DNA from: Cinnamomum chago
Lineage: Eukaryota > Streptophyta > Magnoliopsida > Laurales > Lauraceae
Reading direction: 5' to 3'
Length of the DNA stretch: 64,000 bases
Assembly: GCA_038049695.1 (NCBI GenBank)
Contig: CP142452.1
Location: forward strand, 36,506,501-36,570,500
Shown piece by piece: positions 1 to 11,961 of the stretch. The notes beneath the pieces are model-generated. The model did no database searches. It had not been told where the DNA came from and was given only the letters and a program-made list of their open reading frames with translations. The position numbers and the translations under genes are program-made. Within the stretch, counting starts at the first letter, position 1. Every line of letters starts with the position of its first letter.

Positions 1-1
1 A

Positions 2-349
2 AGGTGGTTTTGCACGCTTCCAGAGGGATCGATTTTGAGCTGGCGGCAGCTCCGAAACTCCTTTGTGGAGAAGTTCCAGGCGCATAGGGTCATCCTAAAG
101 ACTGATGACGACCTCGTGGCGATCAGAATGAGGCGGACTGAAAATATCACCCAGTTCGCCAAGAGGTTCTGGACCATCTACAGTCAGGTGGAAGATGCCA
201 CTGATAGAGTGGCATTCAGGTCCTTCAAGCAGGCTCTACTGCCAGGCAACGAGCTTCGCACGGATCTGGTACGGTTCCCCATGGTCATTGTTAAAGCACT
301 GATGGCCCGGGTCAACCAGTTCGTAGAACAAGAAGAAGACGAGGCTTGA
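2..349 (+). pseudogene. H gag, capsid-like part (Retrotrans_gag relic)
   Basis: This stretch encodes the end of a plant gypsy capsid domain. The frame is already open as a gag-like sequence at the left edge, and the translated part contains the family-typical run with WRQLRNSF, a bipartite F-x-K-RFW segment (residues about 40-47 of the open piece) and a leucine-rich helix. It stops at 347-349, well before the zinc knuckle, so a stop or frameshift separates the two parts of gag. In the intact family this protein coats the RNA genome in virus-like particles in the cytoplasm. The start codon is outside the window; the piece visible here is a fragment and not expected to function. Confidence 0.75.
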
Positions 350-560
350 GCTTGAGAGAGTTTCGGTCTCTGGCAAGAAGACAGGCCCTCCAAGAGGGAC
401 AAAAAACCCTCTCGAAGGGAAGAGGTAGACCTGAGCAAGGCTTCGATGAGTTCGGCAGCGATCTCGACTCCCACCTCTAGGGGCAATAAGAAGCCCAAGC
501 CAGCCATCGCCTCCTACAAAGCTGTGAATACGATCTTCAAGGAGCCCAATTACAAGCTCC

Positions 561-773
561 TTGGCAGGATCAAATCACAACCCTACTTTAAGTGGCCATA
601 GCCGATGGATGAAGGGTGATCCCTCCACCCGTGACCAAGGTAAATTCTGTGCCTATCACAAACAAAATGGGCACAGAATTGAGGACTGCATGGCCCTTAA
701 GTCCCACCTTGAAAAGCTTGTCGAGGACGGGCACTTAAAATATTTCATCAAGGAGGGCGGCAGAGTCAACTGA
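561..773 (+). pseudogene. H gag, zinc-knuckle part
   Basis: The translated piece contains FCAYH, then NGH and EDC, i.e. a C-x2-H-x4-GH-x4-C knuckle, followed by an amphipathic helix ending LKYFI. That arrangement is the nucleocapsid knuckle of Tat-lineage gag, which binds the element RNA. It is in a different frame from the capsid part at 2-349, with about 210 degraded bases between. After the stop at 771-773 the gag-like sequence can be followed in other frames (a word reading IINVI) up to the T1 insertion at 884. Confidence 0.75.
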
Positions 774-884
774 GCTCATCAGCGTCGACCTGATGATGAT
801 CAGGACAGCGATGAGCCAGAAGGCATCATCAACGTCATCCACTGGCTCCCGCGCCAAAGGGGAGTAACCAGGCTTGTGCTGAGG

Positions 885-889
885 CCAGG
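885..889. repeat. Target-site duplication of T1, left copy (CCAGG)
   Basis: CCAGG stands immediately before the TG that opens T1 and is repeated at 32412-32416 immediately after the CA that closes it. Five bases is the standard duplication length for LTR retrotransposons. Confidence 0.9.
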
Positions 890-2954
890 TGTCGGATGTG
901 AATTTTGATCCCCCAGGGGAGGGGAATCACCATTCAACTATATGAGATATTTAAAAATTACATCAAAAAAAATGAGGATTCCGAATACCCTCAAAATCGA
1001 CGGATCACGATCGCCAGCCACGGATACGGCCGTAACACCGTCCTTCAACGAAAGTCAAAAAAGAGCTGGAGAAAATGGGATGGGCTCTTGTCTCGTCTAA
1101 TGTGCCGCCGGCGACACACGATAGTTGTCTTGTCACTTAATCTGGGTCTTTCAATTTGGGTCAAATTTGGGTCGAATTACGAGTTTAAAAAATAGGGTCA
1201 TGGTGAACTAGGCAGGGGAAATCAACATTTAGGGCCATGCAGACTAATTAAAATTAAATCCAAATATTCTAGGGGGGTAAATGAAATAAAATGGAGACAA
1301 ACTAAATAAACCGGGGGAAGGTGCCAAATATTTAGAAGAGGACCAGTCCCGTTCCCGAGTACCCCCTTCAATGTCCTTTGACAACCTAGGGTAAAAGGCT
1401 GATTTTTTCAGTCGAAGAAACGATGCAAACGGATTTTCGAGTTGTGATTTCTGTGGGTTTGCGTGCGATACGCAAGTGATAAAGTGCATGGTATATGATG
1501 GGCCAGGATTGATTGAGGGTGGCCGATGATGGGCTGAAGGTAAATAAACTGATATTGGGGGTGGCCGATGATGGGCTGAAAGAAAATAAAATGATATTGG
1601 GGTGTGTAAAATCACTCATCTCGTCTCGTTATTCTCATTAATTTGGATTCTCAGAATCAGCCTCTATTCCCTTTAATTCTGAATTCAAATGAATATTTGG
1701 CACCGGAGGTGGAGGAAAAGAGAAGAAAATTTTTTTGGGATTAATTTTGTTGATTTTATATTTTTTTTTTGGGTTTTAATAATTGGGGCTAGAAGGGCCT
1801 AACTAGGGGATTTCTTACTTGGATTTAATCTAACTAATCCATTTCCCTAAATGGATCTCTAACCTATCCTAAGGTCCTGACCGCCCTCATCCGCTCTCTC
1901 AGTCCCTTAGCGGGCTTCGGAGAGAGAGTGGGACCTAACTTATTAAAATGAAAGAAATTAAAAGAAGTCAAATCTGGTTAGGGAAAGACCTAGATCTGGG
2001 TCTAGGGTCTGACCTAGTCGGCATAAACCACTATTTAATTTCTAATTCCAGTTTATTAATATTTTTGGGTTTTTTAATATCTTTTACTTTATTTTTGGTC
2101 TTTTTGGGTTTTTTATGATTTTTTTTTGTTTTAGGTTTTGGTTTTATTTATAAAGTCTAAAATCTCCTAAACTAATCTGTCTAATCCTAATGAAAAGGGA
2201 GGAGGAGAGAAGGGGATAAATTACTAAATTTTACTTTTTAATCTACCCAAGTAAATTAGACTTTTCTAAATAAATTCCCTAATCCTATGGAGAGAGGAGG
2301 AGAAGAATTTAATTATTAAACCTAATTGATTTAATTTATCAAATACTTAGAATTTTATTTTTCTGGGAATTAAACTAACTCTTTTGTTTTTTTTTTTTGT
2401 TTTTTTTTTTGTTTTGAATTGTGCAATTCTAATTTTTATAAAGAAAGCAAGATGAAGAGATAAGTAACTCGCATTCCTAACTCTTATCAAGAGAACGAAA
2501 TAGAGATATAAGATGCAACAGGATTATAATGCATGGACATATTTTAATGCATGGGCAAGTTTGATGCACAATTAAAGACAATTCAAAGAAGTAATGGCCT
2601 AAAATGCTAATTTAAATGCATGGCATATTGGGATGCATAAAATATCATAAAAAGAAACAATAAATGCAGTGCTAAGTTCACTGAAAGAAAATAAAATGGG
2701 CATGCTTGGGCTGGATTGGGTTTGGATAGGTGGGTGACGAGTGTAAGTGTGGGCTTAGCTCGACTGCGATTATAATTGGGCCTGGTTTAAAAGAGGTTGG
2801 ACAGCCGGGGTGTTGGATTGAATGGGTTCCAGTGACTGCATGGGTTGGATTGGGCTTGGATAGTTGGATCAGGCTTAGATAGGTAGGTGGGTGCAATGGT
2901 GTGTAGTGAAGGAGTGCCGCTGGGCTGGGCTCAGTTAGAGGAGATGGGTGCGCA

Positions 2955-3600
2955 GGGGGAGAGAGAGAGAGAAAGAGAGAGGTGGCTGGGTACAGGAAAA
3001 AAATAGAGAAAGAGAGAGTGGGGCGGAGTGAGGAGAGGGAAGAGAGAGAGTGGCAGAGAGGGAGTGTGAGTGCGGGTTGAAAGAGAAAGAGAGGCAGAGA
3101 GAGTGCGGACTGAAAGAGAAAGAGAGAGAGGGCAGAGAGAGCGTGGGTTGGGAGAGAGGAAAGGCAGAGAGAGGGGGTAGCAAGGACTGAGAGAGAGAGA
3201 GAGAACAGGCAGGGAGAGAGAGTGTATGGGCTGAGAGAGAGAGAACAGGCAGGGAGAGAGAGAGGGTGTGGGCCGAGAGAGAGGAGAGGCAGAAAGAGAG
3301 AGAGAACAGGTAGAGAGAGATGGAGAGTGCAGGCTGACAGAGAGTGGGCGGAGAGCGCAAAGAGAGAGAAGGGGAAGAGAAAGAAGGAAAAAGAGTTGCA
3401 GGGATGGGAGAGAAGAGAGGGAGAGAGAGACAGAGAGGAATGGAGAGCGTAGAGAGAGAGAAGGAGAGAGCAAAGGAAGAGAGGAGGGGGCGTGAGGGAG
3501 AGAGGGAGAGAAAAGAAGGAGACGGAGAGAGAGAAGACAGAGAGATAGAGAGCGAGAGATGGGGGCGCAGGTGGGTGCAGGTGGAGAAAGAGGAAGGAAA
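2955..3600. repeat. GA-rich purine tract inside the T1 LTR
   Basis: About 650 bases are almost purely A and G on the plus strand, mostly GAGAGA with scattered GGGC and TGGG breaks. The opposite strand is open in several frames only because CT repeats encode Ser/Leu/Pro. The right LTR retains only the first part of this tract (26143-26266). Confidence 0.9.
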
Positions 3601-3722
3601 CGAAGGAAGGAGAGTGTTGTGTGTGCAGAGTGCGGGAGGAAGGAGAGAGTCTACCTGGTTAAGGAGGCGTCCGGCGGTGAGGAGGAGGAGGCATCGCTGG
3701 TGTTGCGTCCAAGGAGGGCGGC

Positions 3723-6133
3723 TGTCACGACCTGAGCCCGAATTACGATAACCCCGAGCAGTGAGCCCATACTCACTCCCGTAAACTCTGAATTAACTGA
3801 AGTTAAAACGGAATCCACAAGGGATAACATTCTCAAAAAACCTGTCAAATAAACAATTTTTGTGGAAACATTTATATTGACAATATCAATTCACGATTTA
3901 CATGTATACAAATAAATAAAGTCCTTATACATGTATCATTTGCATCATTTGCTTGTCAATCGGTGCATATCCAAAACACCATACAATAACAATTAATTAC
4001 ATTTCAAAATGATTATATAAAATGAGTTTTCAAAACGTTAAAGTTCTTTTCTCGCACTAGGATACCCATATCAAATGGTATCCCGACCATTCCATTCATT
4101 CAGTCCTCCTCGAGGAATTGGAGCGGTCTCCTCTGTTGCCGCCGAGGGCACTGCTGGGCCGTCAAAGGCAAACAGGCATGTAATGTCATCAATAGCACTA
4201 ATGAACACGACAGTTCAACAATATATAAACAAATCTTGTAATAGCACATGTTAATACATATACTGAATTTATTCAATCTATTTAATAACAATTTCAATTT
4301 TAGACAAGTCTACATAATTCCTACAATGACAACGGTGAACACATAAAAGTCATTTAATGGACATGGTCACTACCATAGCATTCATTTCATCACATTTCAC
4401 TTTATCGCATTGTATTTCGTTTCATTTCATTAACCATCTCCCCTCAAAGGAAGGATTCATCTTCCAAATGAAAGGCATCAATCAATACCCATAGATATGA
4501 TCGGAATTGTGGGACTTACTAGTGTCCGGGCAGGGACAACTAGCATCACCACAGAGCTCTGGAACGCCCCAAATCCATCTACTGCAGTAGGATTGTTCAT
4601 AATTCATTCATTGTATTATTCAGTTTAGCTCAGTAATGAGTTTAAGAAATTACTATGTAGTGTCGGACTCAGGAATCAAATCAAATCTATTAATTCTATC
4701 CAAGCTTCTAGTCAAATTCCTAAACCAAACAAATGAGTGAAATGTTCGTCATTGAATGTACGTGTTATTCTCGATGAACATCACTTTAATAGTAGTTTGT
4801 ACATTCAATAACTTAGCTAACACTTATACAGGTTTAGATAACACATTTGAAGAATCCATACACAATTTAATTATACTTAATTCGCTACCACTCTTTTCTT
4901 TTATTTTCTATAACCTTGACAAATCTTAGATTAGGGCATAATTAGTTCTAACACTAATTTATAGACCACTAAGACTCATAGAGAGAGTACTTGGTTCCAA
5001 AAAGAACCAATTTCAACCGGACTCAAAGTCCGATCGATCGGCCCGAAAAACCTCTCAGTTAAGGGTTTGTCCGATCGATTTGACCTGAGACGAGTTGTAG
5101 GTTCGAAAACTGATTTTTCTCTCATTTTCATTCCTCTCTTTTCTACATTCAAATCACTCACAACCTACAAGAAAATAGAACTTCATGTTCCCTCTTCATA
5201 CATCATCCATTAACCATTTCAATCAATCCATAAATAATTTCCAAAACTTAATGGAAAATGCACAAAATCCAAATCCATGGAAAAATCAATGAACTTTTAC
5301 AATGATTAACACTAATCACAAGTAAATGTTTATACTTGCTTGTTGAATGTTGATTAACTCAAAGCCCTTTTGCTTAACTTGCTTTTGAGACGAAGATCCC
5401 CAATCTCAAACCCTAATTTCATGAAAACATAACAACACTACTCATAAGCTATTTGTGCTACACACTACCTCCATCTACTTAATAGAACTTGGAAATCCTA
5501 AGATAAGACTAACTACTTACTTGTGGCTCCAAGCAAAGAGATTTTGAGTTCTCTTTCAAGCTCTATCTTTTCAAAAATGGAGGAAATGACTTGAGGAAGA
5601 AGATGAAGATGAGGCCTCCCACTCAAAACCACTTGCACCTCTCCTAATCTCACTCTTGATGAAGAAAATGGAAGAGAAGGGAGAAGATGAAGATGACTCT
5701 AGGGTTTTTCTTGAGGTGGAACTGAGCTCACTCACTCATCTCATTCTAATATAAGGCCCTCTCACACTAAAACCCCCTTTTATTAAGTCTTATTACATTT
5801 TGAGTCAAATGAAACCTCATTTGACCCATTTGAGGTCAAATGGAGTTGCGTCTATTATGAAAGTTAACGTACTATTCGAGATACACACGTTGGTATCAAG
5901 AATTTCTGTATTGGACGAAATACGTGAAAACTTGTATTTACGAAAAAGCCCTTAGCCTACCTTGTTCGAGTCTAAACTCATCTTAACCAATTCAATTCCA
6001 TTAAAATCCATTCCATTATGCTTAATGCATCATTTGAGACTAATTTGTCTCTCTTTGGTCATTATCCTTCATTAATACGATTACTCATGCTTAATTAGCA
6101 TTAATCACGATTAATTTGGGTTGGGGTGTAATA
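3723..6133 (-). mobile_element. Solo LTR, Tekay-like Ty3/gypsy, in the T1 left LTR
   Basis: The block opens TGTCACGACC and closes GGGGTGTAATA, that is TG...TA where the last CA has become TA. Flanking words are GCGGC (3718-3722) and GTGGC (6134-6138), a five-base duplication with one transition. On the minus strand it begins with the T-TACACCCC signature of Tekay-type LTRs and ends CGTGACA, so I orient it minus. No pol or gag sequence is present in its 2.4 kb, which marks a solo LTR left by LTR-LTR recombination. AT-rich, otherwise featureless. Confidence 0.78.
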
Positions 6134-6805
6134 GTGGCGATGGCGACGGTGCGGAGGAAGGCGGCGTCTGGAGGTGCTGTGTACAGGGGTTGGAAGTCTG
6201 GAGAAATGGAGCAAAGGGTGGCGAGGAAGATGGAGCAGATCTGGGAGAGATGGGTTGCAGTGAGAGGGGTGGTGAGATGGAGGGGATTCTGCGCTGGGAG
6301 GGAGGAGAAGACAATCAGGGAGATGGGAGAAAGATGAAAGTTCTAGATCGGAACCCTAGAGGGGGGGGGTTGAATAGGGTGAACTTCAATTATGACCAAT
6401 TTTAACCAATTTTAACTTCTTTAAATTAAACTAGTCACAAGTGGTGATTAAGTAAATAAATGCGGAAGCTTACAAAAACAATCACCACAAAGCATGCACC
6501 ATCATACAAGGATTTATAGTGGTTCGGCCTCAATGCCTACATCCACTACCGGCTTGTGATCCAACACCCCACCAAATTTCCACTATTTATGCTTTTCAAT
6601 AGGCTAAGCAATAACCTTTACAATATGCTTTTCAAGGCTAAGCAATAACCTCTACATTATGCTTTTCTTAGGCTAAGCAATAACCTCTTCAACCAAAGGT
6701 TGGTTATCTCTCTAAGTAGTGTCTAAAATACACTTGATGGAGATACAATTAATAGGTCATTACAATGCCTCTTATTTAGGCGGATATGAAAGTGAAAATC
6801 TACTT

Positions 6806-6827
6806 CACACACACACACACACACACT
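6806..6827. repeat. AC dinucleotide microsatellite
   Basis: About eleven uninterrupted CA units inside the Copia-like solo LTR. Confidence 0.95.
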
Positions 6828-7726
6828 ATGAATGCAAAGATGAATGCACAATGTGTATGTATGATGTCCTCAATCAATTTGAAAAAGAAAGCTCATAAAT
6901 GTATGCCAAAGGCTTTTGAAAGTTTTAGCTCATAAAAACATTTATGATTGAGGAAATAATGCTAATCACATGTTAAAAATAAATTGTAAAAGATATACAT
7001 ATGTATTCCAAACAAGTTGTGAAAATCTAAGAACAAAACATGTGATGCATAGGGATGTCAATCAAATTAACAATGTAACTCAATATGTATATGCTATAAG
7101 CATAAAACATAAAAATAGATTTGATTGAAGTTAGGGGACAAATCATATGTAATTATAAATTCAACTTGAAAATGATATACCTATCAAAGCAAGGCAAGTT
7201 GTGAAACTTTAAAACAAAAGTACATATGATTTGGGAAGTTGTTGAATCCAAAACATAAGATAGATTTGAAAGAGATTTTCTTATGATGAAAAACAACAAC
7301 CATAGATTCAACCAAGTATAGGAATCATGTTACATATAATTTCAAAGATGTTTTCATTAACATGATTTACTTTGATATACCAATTTAAGTACTACTTGTA
7401 TTGAATCAAGGTGATGCATCCAAAACAATAAATCAATTCAAAACATATACATGTTAAGGACACAACAAATCATAGTTTATCATGCTAGAAAAGATTTACT
7501 AATAATAAAGCAAAGCATGACAACATATGGTTAAGGAAAGTAAAGCTTACTTAGTGATTTAACTCAATGGAACCAAGCTTTAGCTTTCCAAATGACCCCT
7601 TTCATCCTTTAGCTCATTCCCTTTTGATTGGCCTCAAAACATCTCAAGGAGGGCCTCTTAATCCTCAAATTTTTCAAAGGAATGAACCACTATTTATAGC
7701 CAAAAAGTACCCAACGGCTCTTCCCC

Positions 7727-7883
7727 GGTCGACCTGCCCCTGTGCTCGGTCGACCTGGCCTTCAACGGTCATAAAACTGACCGTTTGAAAAGGTAGCCAA
7801 CGGCTCGTTCCCGGTCGACCGCGCAGTGTGGCCGGTCGACTGGGTCCCCTGGGCCGGTCAACCGAGCCCACTGCGGGTCGACC
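7727..7883. repeat. Cluster of GGTCGACC palindromes (Copia-like LTR)
   Basis: Exact GGTCGACC occurs at 7727, 7748, 7813 and 7876, with near copies GGTCGACT and GGTCAACC between them. Intervening spacers are GC-rich and unlike the AT-rich remainder of this LTR. Confidence 0.9.
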
Positions 7884-8873
7884 CGGCCTGGGACCAAAAT
7901 TCCCTAAAATTGTATTTTTCAAAGTATTTATTAAAGGGAACTTTTGGGCCACTGAATCAAGCTTGGAAACATGGTTTAAATCAAACAAAGATGATTAAAA
8001 CCATGAAAACATAAAAAGCCTAAATTGTTTTGAAAGATTTAAAACATAGGCTAGCTTGATTTATAAAAATTCATTTCAAATCTAATTGCATCCAAGTTTA
8101 AAAAACAAAACATGCATAAATCAAGATTTCGACAAGTCTTAAAAACAAAGCATGTATAAATCAAGATTTCAAGTTTTTCTAAATCAATGCATGTGTGAAA
8201 ATTCAAATGATGCTATAATGATAATGCATCTATCAAATTGCAATACACAAAATTCCTAACAAAAGATGGGATTGCAGGGATCGTGCAAGTGGGGAAGGGA
8301 GAGAGAAAGAGGGAAGTGAGGGAGAGTTCTAGGGGATGAAGGAGAGGGAAGAGAGAGGGACACGTGATCTGAGAGGGAGAGGAATTCTGATGAGATCGAA
8401 GATGGCCTGCGTGAGAGAGGAGAGTTGTGTGTGGGATGGATTTCTCTAGTGGGCGAGAGTTCTGCGCTGGGAGGAGAGTGAAGGAGGGAGTTGTGGTGAG
8501 ATGGACGTCTGAGATGGACTCTAGGGGGAGAGGAGATATAGATTAGGGAGAGTCCTAGCGGAAGAGGGAGTGGCAGAGAGAGATATCAGGGGGGAGGGGA
8601 GAGTCCAGGTCTCGTGGACTCTCCTCTCCCATGCACGTAATGGGCCGGACGGGTCTGAGTTTGGGCCGGTTTGATGAATATAGGTTCAAGTCTGGTTCGG
8701 GTCAGGCTAGGTTGGGGTCAAGTCTTGTGGGTTTGGAGCTTAAGTTCAGGTGGGTTGGGTCAATTTTAGGTCGGGTTGAGTTGGGTCAGGTCCAATCTTG
8801 AGGGGTTTAATTCAGGTGGATTGGGTTCAGGTAAGATGGGTTTGGGCCTAGTTTGATAGATTGGGTCAGGCTA

Positions 8874-9137
8874 TCATTGTCGAGGCCCAGGCTTTGTGGA
8901 TTTTGATCCGTTCGCTGGATTTCGACTAATTAGCCCATCGTATTTTGTGACACAAGCATAGTCCCACTTGAGTTCTGCCTGGTGCTCATGTCGAAATCTG
9001 AGTCTTTCTTCAGCTGTGTAATCCAATCCGCCCCTTAGTTCCTCGGGGACATTGTCGAAGGCTGGTACATAGCGGCGGCATCTGGGTGGAGAATGATTAT
9101 TGTGTGGGCCGAACGGATGAGCTGGGCGGCCTGGCAT
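8874..9137 (-). pseudogene. Unrecognised sense ORF fragment downstream of T1 pol
   Basis: An 87-residue open frame begins at ATG 9137 (MPGRPAHPFG) and runs through the deletion junction at about 8925 into LTR sequence, so only about the first 70 residues are original. They are hydrophilic, with a YVPAFDNVPEELRGG stretch and an acidic-basic RLRFRHEHQAELKWDY segment. I do not recognise a family. Its position, between integrase and 3' LTR on the same strand as pol, is where Tat elements may carry an extra ORF, but it could equally be chance. Low confidence that it is a gene. Confidence 0.3.
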
Positions 9138-10553
9138 TTTGACTGATCCTGTTTTGTTTCGCAAAATCAAGAATGTGAGTAGAGTGAACAAGAAATTAAT
9201 TTCAAAAGTTATCCACAACACATCCACAGTACATATAGAATGAAACAATATATAGCCAGCATAAATACTAGAGTTATATCGTTTCCAGTTAATCTGAAAC
9301 AAGGGGTGGTCATTTCCCGACTAATGGTATATCTCATTTTGAGAGGAGTTAGGGTATCTGCGTGGGGTTTTGGGTTGAGGGTTAATCAAGGAGGAGAGTA
9401 AGGCGTGTTTATGTAGGTGCGTATATAAAAAATGCCCCAGCGTATGGAGTGACATATGTGATTGAACCCTGAAACAAAACAATGTGTAACATGTCCTGCA
9501 TTCAACCAAAAGGCATTAGTAACAAAAGCATGAGGTGATAGTGTGTGAACAGGTGAGTGTTTGTGACAAAAGTGCATGTGATGGGACCTGAATTGGGAAG
9601 CCGTGTAGAATAAGTAAGTACCCGTATGCGTGTATACACAATATGTATATATATAGAAATGCCTCAGCGTAAAGATGGTGTAGTTTCTGGCTGAGAGTGA
9701 GAGGATGAAGGTGGTCTAGCTCTCTGATCCATGGTTATAAGTTCGGTAGTGATGTGACCTTCCCCAACTATCTTTTGGAGATCGATCCCTCACAGTCCTT
9801 TTCCAGTCATTTTAGTCCTTTCGGTTGAACTTTGGAGAGCACTAGGCTACTTCTGGAATTCATGTGTGAGTAATGGTTTTGTGTGTGGGAGATAGTGAGT
9901 CACCATGCTTCCTTAGTGTTGTGGTTATCGGCCACTCTCTGCTCGGTCCGCTGGACAAGGACCCATGTCATTTCAACTCTTTGGTTTCGTGAGTGCTTTT
10001 CTCTTATTTTGGCCTTTGTTCTTTTTTTTTTATTTTTTTTTTAATTTTGACATGTGACGTGCAGTGCCTGGGTCCCTTAAGCTTTCTAATTAACCCATGT
10101 AACGAGCATTAGGCCAATGACTCCCAAATCAGATGGCTTAAGGGCACTAGGTATGTAAATACCCTTACAGACTTACCTGCTCGGGTTAAAAAGGCTACGA
10201 ACCCAAGCTAGTCCCAAAACTTTTATCTTTTCAGGACTTCCAAACTCTCTCTCATTGTGTGGGGCAAACTCACTACTCTAATGTTTCTCCCCCTTTTTTT
10301 TTGTGTCAGTATGTGTTTTGACTTTCAGGTTTAGTCATAGCACATCTCCTCGGTCCTCCCTGCAGGGTTTACACAGCCATATCAAGAGATCGAGGGTCAT
10401 GCTTCACAAGAAGTGGAGAAGGGTCATATGGTGTACTTTTTCAAGTACATAGCATTCCATGGATCGGGGAGCTCTTCCCCTTCTGCATTTACCAATCTAT
10501 ATGCATTGCCAGAACATACTTTTTTTAATTACATACGGGCCTTCCCAATTGGG
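9138..10553 (-). other. T1 3' untranslated region, no gene seen
   Basis: Between the integrase C-terminus and the unknown ORF fragment there are 1.4 kb with short T-rich runs (10021-10043, 10290-10300) and no domain that I can recognise on either strand. The polypurine tract expected next to the LTR has been deleted. Confidence 0.6.
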
Positions 10554-11051
10554 TCACAATTTGCCTCTAATGTGTGGGAGTTGTGATTGAGTGATGCGCT
10601 TTAATACAAGGTCACCTATTTTGAATTTCCTTTCTTTGACATCCTTGTCGTAGGCTCTTGCGATCCGCTTCTTGTACTCATGAGCGTGTTCTGCTGATCT
10701 CATCCTTTTCTCATCAAGGAGATCTAGTTGTAGCTGTAATGCTTCTCGTCTTTGGCCTTCTGTCATCTCTTCATCTAATTGGATCCGCAATGATGGGTAT
10801 AGGAGCTCAAAAGGAAGAACTGCCTCCGTCCTGTAAGTCAGGGCATATGGGGTCTCGTCTGTCGGAGTCCTGATGGAGGTTCGATACGCCCATAATGCCT
10901 CGACCAAACGGTCGGGCCAATCACTCCCTTTCGCAGTTTCCACTGTTTTCGTGATGATCTTGAGCAGTGTTTTGTTTGTAGCTTCTGCTTGTCCATTCGC
11001 TTGGGGATAATATGGGTTGAATGATGCAGTTCTATACCATATTTTGTGCAC
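10554..11051 (-). pseudogene. T1 integrase, C-terminal half of core and C-terminal domain
   Basis: The translation carries the third catalytic region of a gypsy integrase (YYPQANGQAEATNKTLL, with the glutamate in QAEA), then the WAYRTSIRTPT and PYALTYRTEAVLP motifs that are constant in plant gypsy integrases, and a C-terminal segment KIGDLVLKR. The reaction would be insertion of the reverse-transcribed copy into chromosomal DNA in the nucleus. The frame ends at 10554 and does not join the upstream core without a shift near 11051. Neighbour order places it as the last domain of T1 pol. Confidence 0.85.
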
Positions 11052-11408
11052 AAATCCTCCATTTGTTAAGATACGAATTGAGGGTCATTGTTGGTTATGA
11101 ATACTTTCGGAATGCCAAATCAGGCTATTATGTTTTTCTGAATGAATTTGACCACCGTGGAAGCTTTGATGTTGACAAATGCCTCAGCCTTCACCCATTT
11201 TGTGTAGTACTCCGTCGCCGTTAATATAAAAGCCTTATTTTGAGTGTTTTCTATGGTTGGGGCTAGGGGGTCCTATGATATAAAATGCCCAGGTCGAAAA
11301 AGGCCAAGGAGCGGTAGTGGGATGCAGTGAAGATGCTGGAGCATGAATCAGGTCAGCATGCAATTGACATTTCTTGCACTTCCTGACGTAGTCAACGGAG
11401 TCTGATTC
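11052..11408 (-). pseudogene. T1 integrase, N-terminal half of catalytic core, heavily degraded
   Basis: In alternating frames one can still follow a CQLHADLIH-like cysteine segment, TEYYTKWVKAEAF and FGIPKVF followed by a changed second-aspartate motif (NND where SDN is expected). Stops and shifts break it at about 11265, 11130 and 11060. The first catalytic aspartate region is not recognisable. This is the most decayed part of T1 pol. Confidence 0.7.
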
Positions 11409-11961
11409 TTATGATGGCCAGTAGTATCCTAACCGAATGATTTTCTTAGAGAGCATCAGGCCTTTTACATGTCCTCCGCATACGCCGGAATGAGCTTCTT
11501 CGATTATCTCTTGTCCTTCCTCGACTGTCATGCACCGTAGGAGGATTCCGCTGAATGATTGTCGGTACAACAACCCCCGAGAATGACATATCTTTGAACC
11601 ATGTCTTTCAATGCTCTTTTTCATATTTGGTGGCGTACTCAGGGATGTATCCGTCGCGTAGACAATTCCAGATATCGAAGTACCATGGATGGTCATCTGC
11701 AAGTTCTTCGTCATGTTGTAAGGGGGCTAGTATCCGCTCTTGATTAGGCTCTTCTACCTCTATTTCCTCGCTCTTTATTTCCTTTTCTTTTGCTCCTTCA
11801 TCATTGGATGGAACCTCACCCGGATCTTTGAGGGCCAGGTCTTTCAGCCTGACCGAGGGGGTGTCTACTTGTTGGATGTGAAAGGTCTTAGATCCTCTGT
11901 CAAGAGGGATTTCCACAATCGATGCCAAGGTGGCTAATGAGTTGGCCAGTCGGTTTAGAGT
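11409..11961 (-). pseudogene. T1 pol: end of second RNase H, linker and integrase zinc-binding domain
   Basis: From 11961 the RNase H frame continues past a stop with a segment NRLANSLATLAS, where the last catalytic Asp of the RNase H (normally in ADA) has become Asn. A charged linker follows, then PWYFDIWNCLRDG. Around 11650 the frame shifts and the integrase HHCC zinc-binding region appears, with GLLYRQSFSGILLRC, HSGVCGGH and RLGYYWPS. The two cysteines of the motif lie further left in the degraded part. Confidence 0.8.

Larger units (their letters stand above)
6335..8261 (-). mobile_element. Solo LTR, Copia-like (SIRE/Maximus-like), in the T1 left LTR
   Basis: On the minus strand it starts TGTTAGGAATTTTGTGT and ends CTAGAACTTTCA, with a C-rich segment near the end. 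It is flanked by AAAGA at 6330-6334 and 8262-8266. The right LTR of T1 shows the unoccupied site at about 31503-31512. The C-tract next to the end and the AGTGGTTCGGCCT word around 6519-6531 are familiar from plant Copia LTRs, but the family assignment rests on memory of such ends. It contains an AC microsatellite and a cluster of GGTCGACC palindromes. Confidence 0.82.
890..8925 (-). repeat. T1 3' LTR (left copy), truncated at its U3 start, with two solo LTRs inside
   Basis: This copy matches the right LTR in blocks: 890-3080 with 20785-26266, then 6205-6334 and 8262-8925 with 31378-32108. Insertions at 3723-6133 and 6335-8261 have no counterpart in the right copy. Homology stops at about 8925, where the right copy has roughly 300 more bases up to TGTCTACA, so the start of this LTR and the polypurine tract next to it were deleted. 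Apart from purine-rich low complexity it codes for nothing. Confidence 0.85.

Noticed and set aside
2931..3473. A 180-residue minus-strand frame rich in Ser, Leu and Pro
   Set aside because: It is the translation of CT repeats opposite the GA tract in the T1 LTR; several frames are open at once.
9601..9660. TATATA words as a promoter for a host gene
   Set aside because: There is no open frame downstream that matches any family, and the region belongs to the T1 3' untranslated part.
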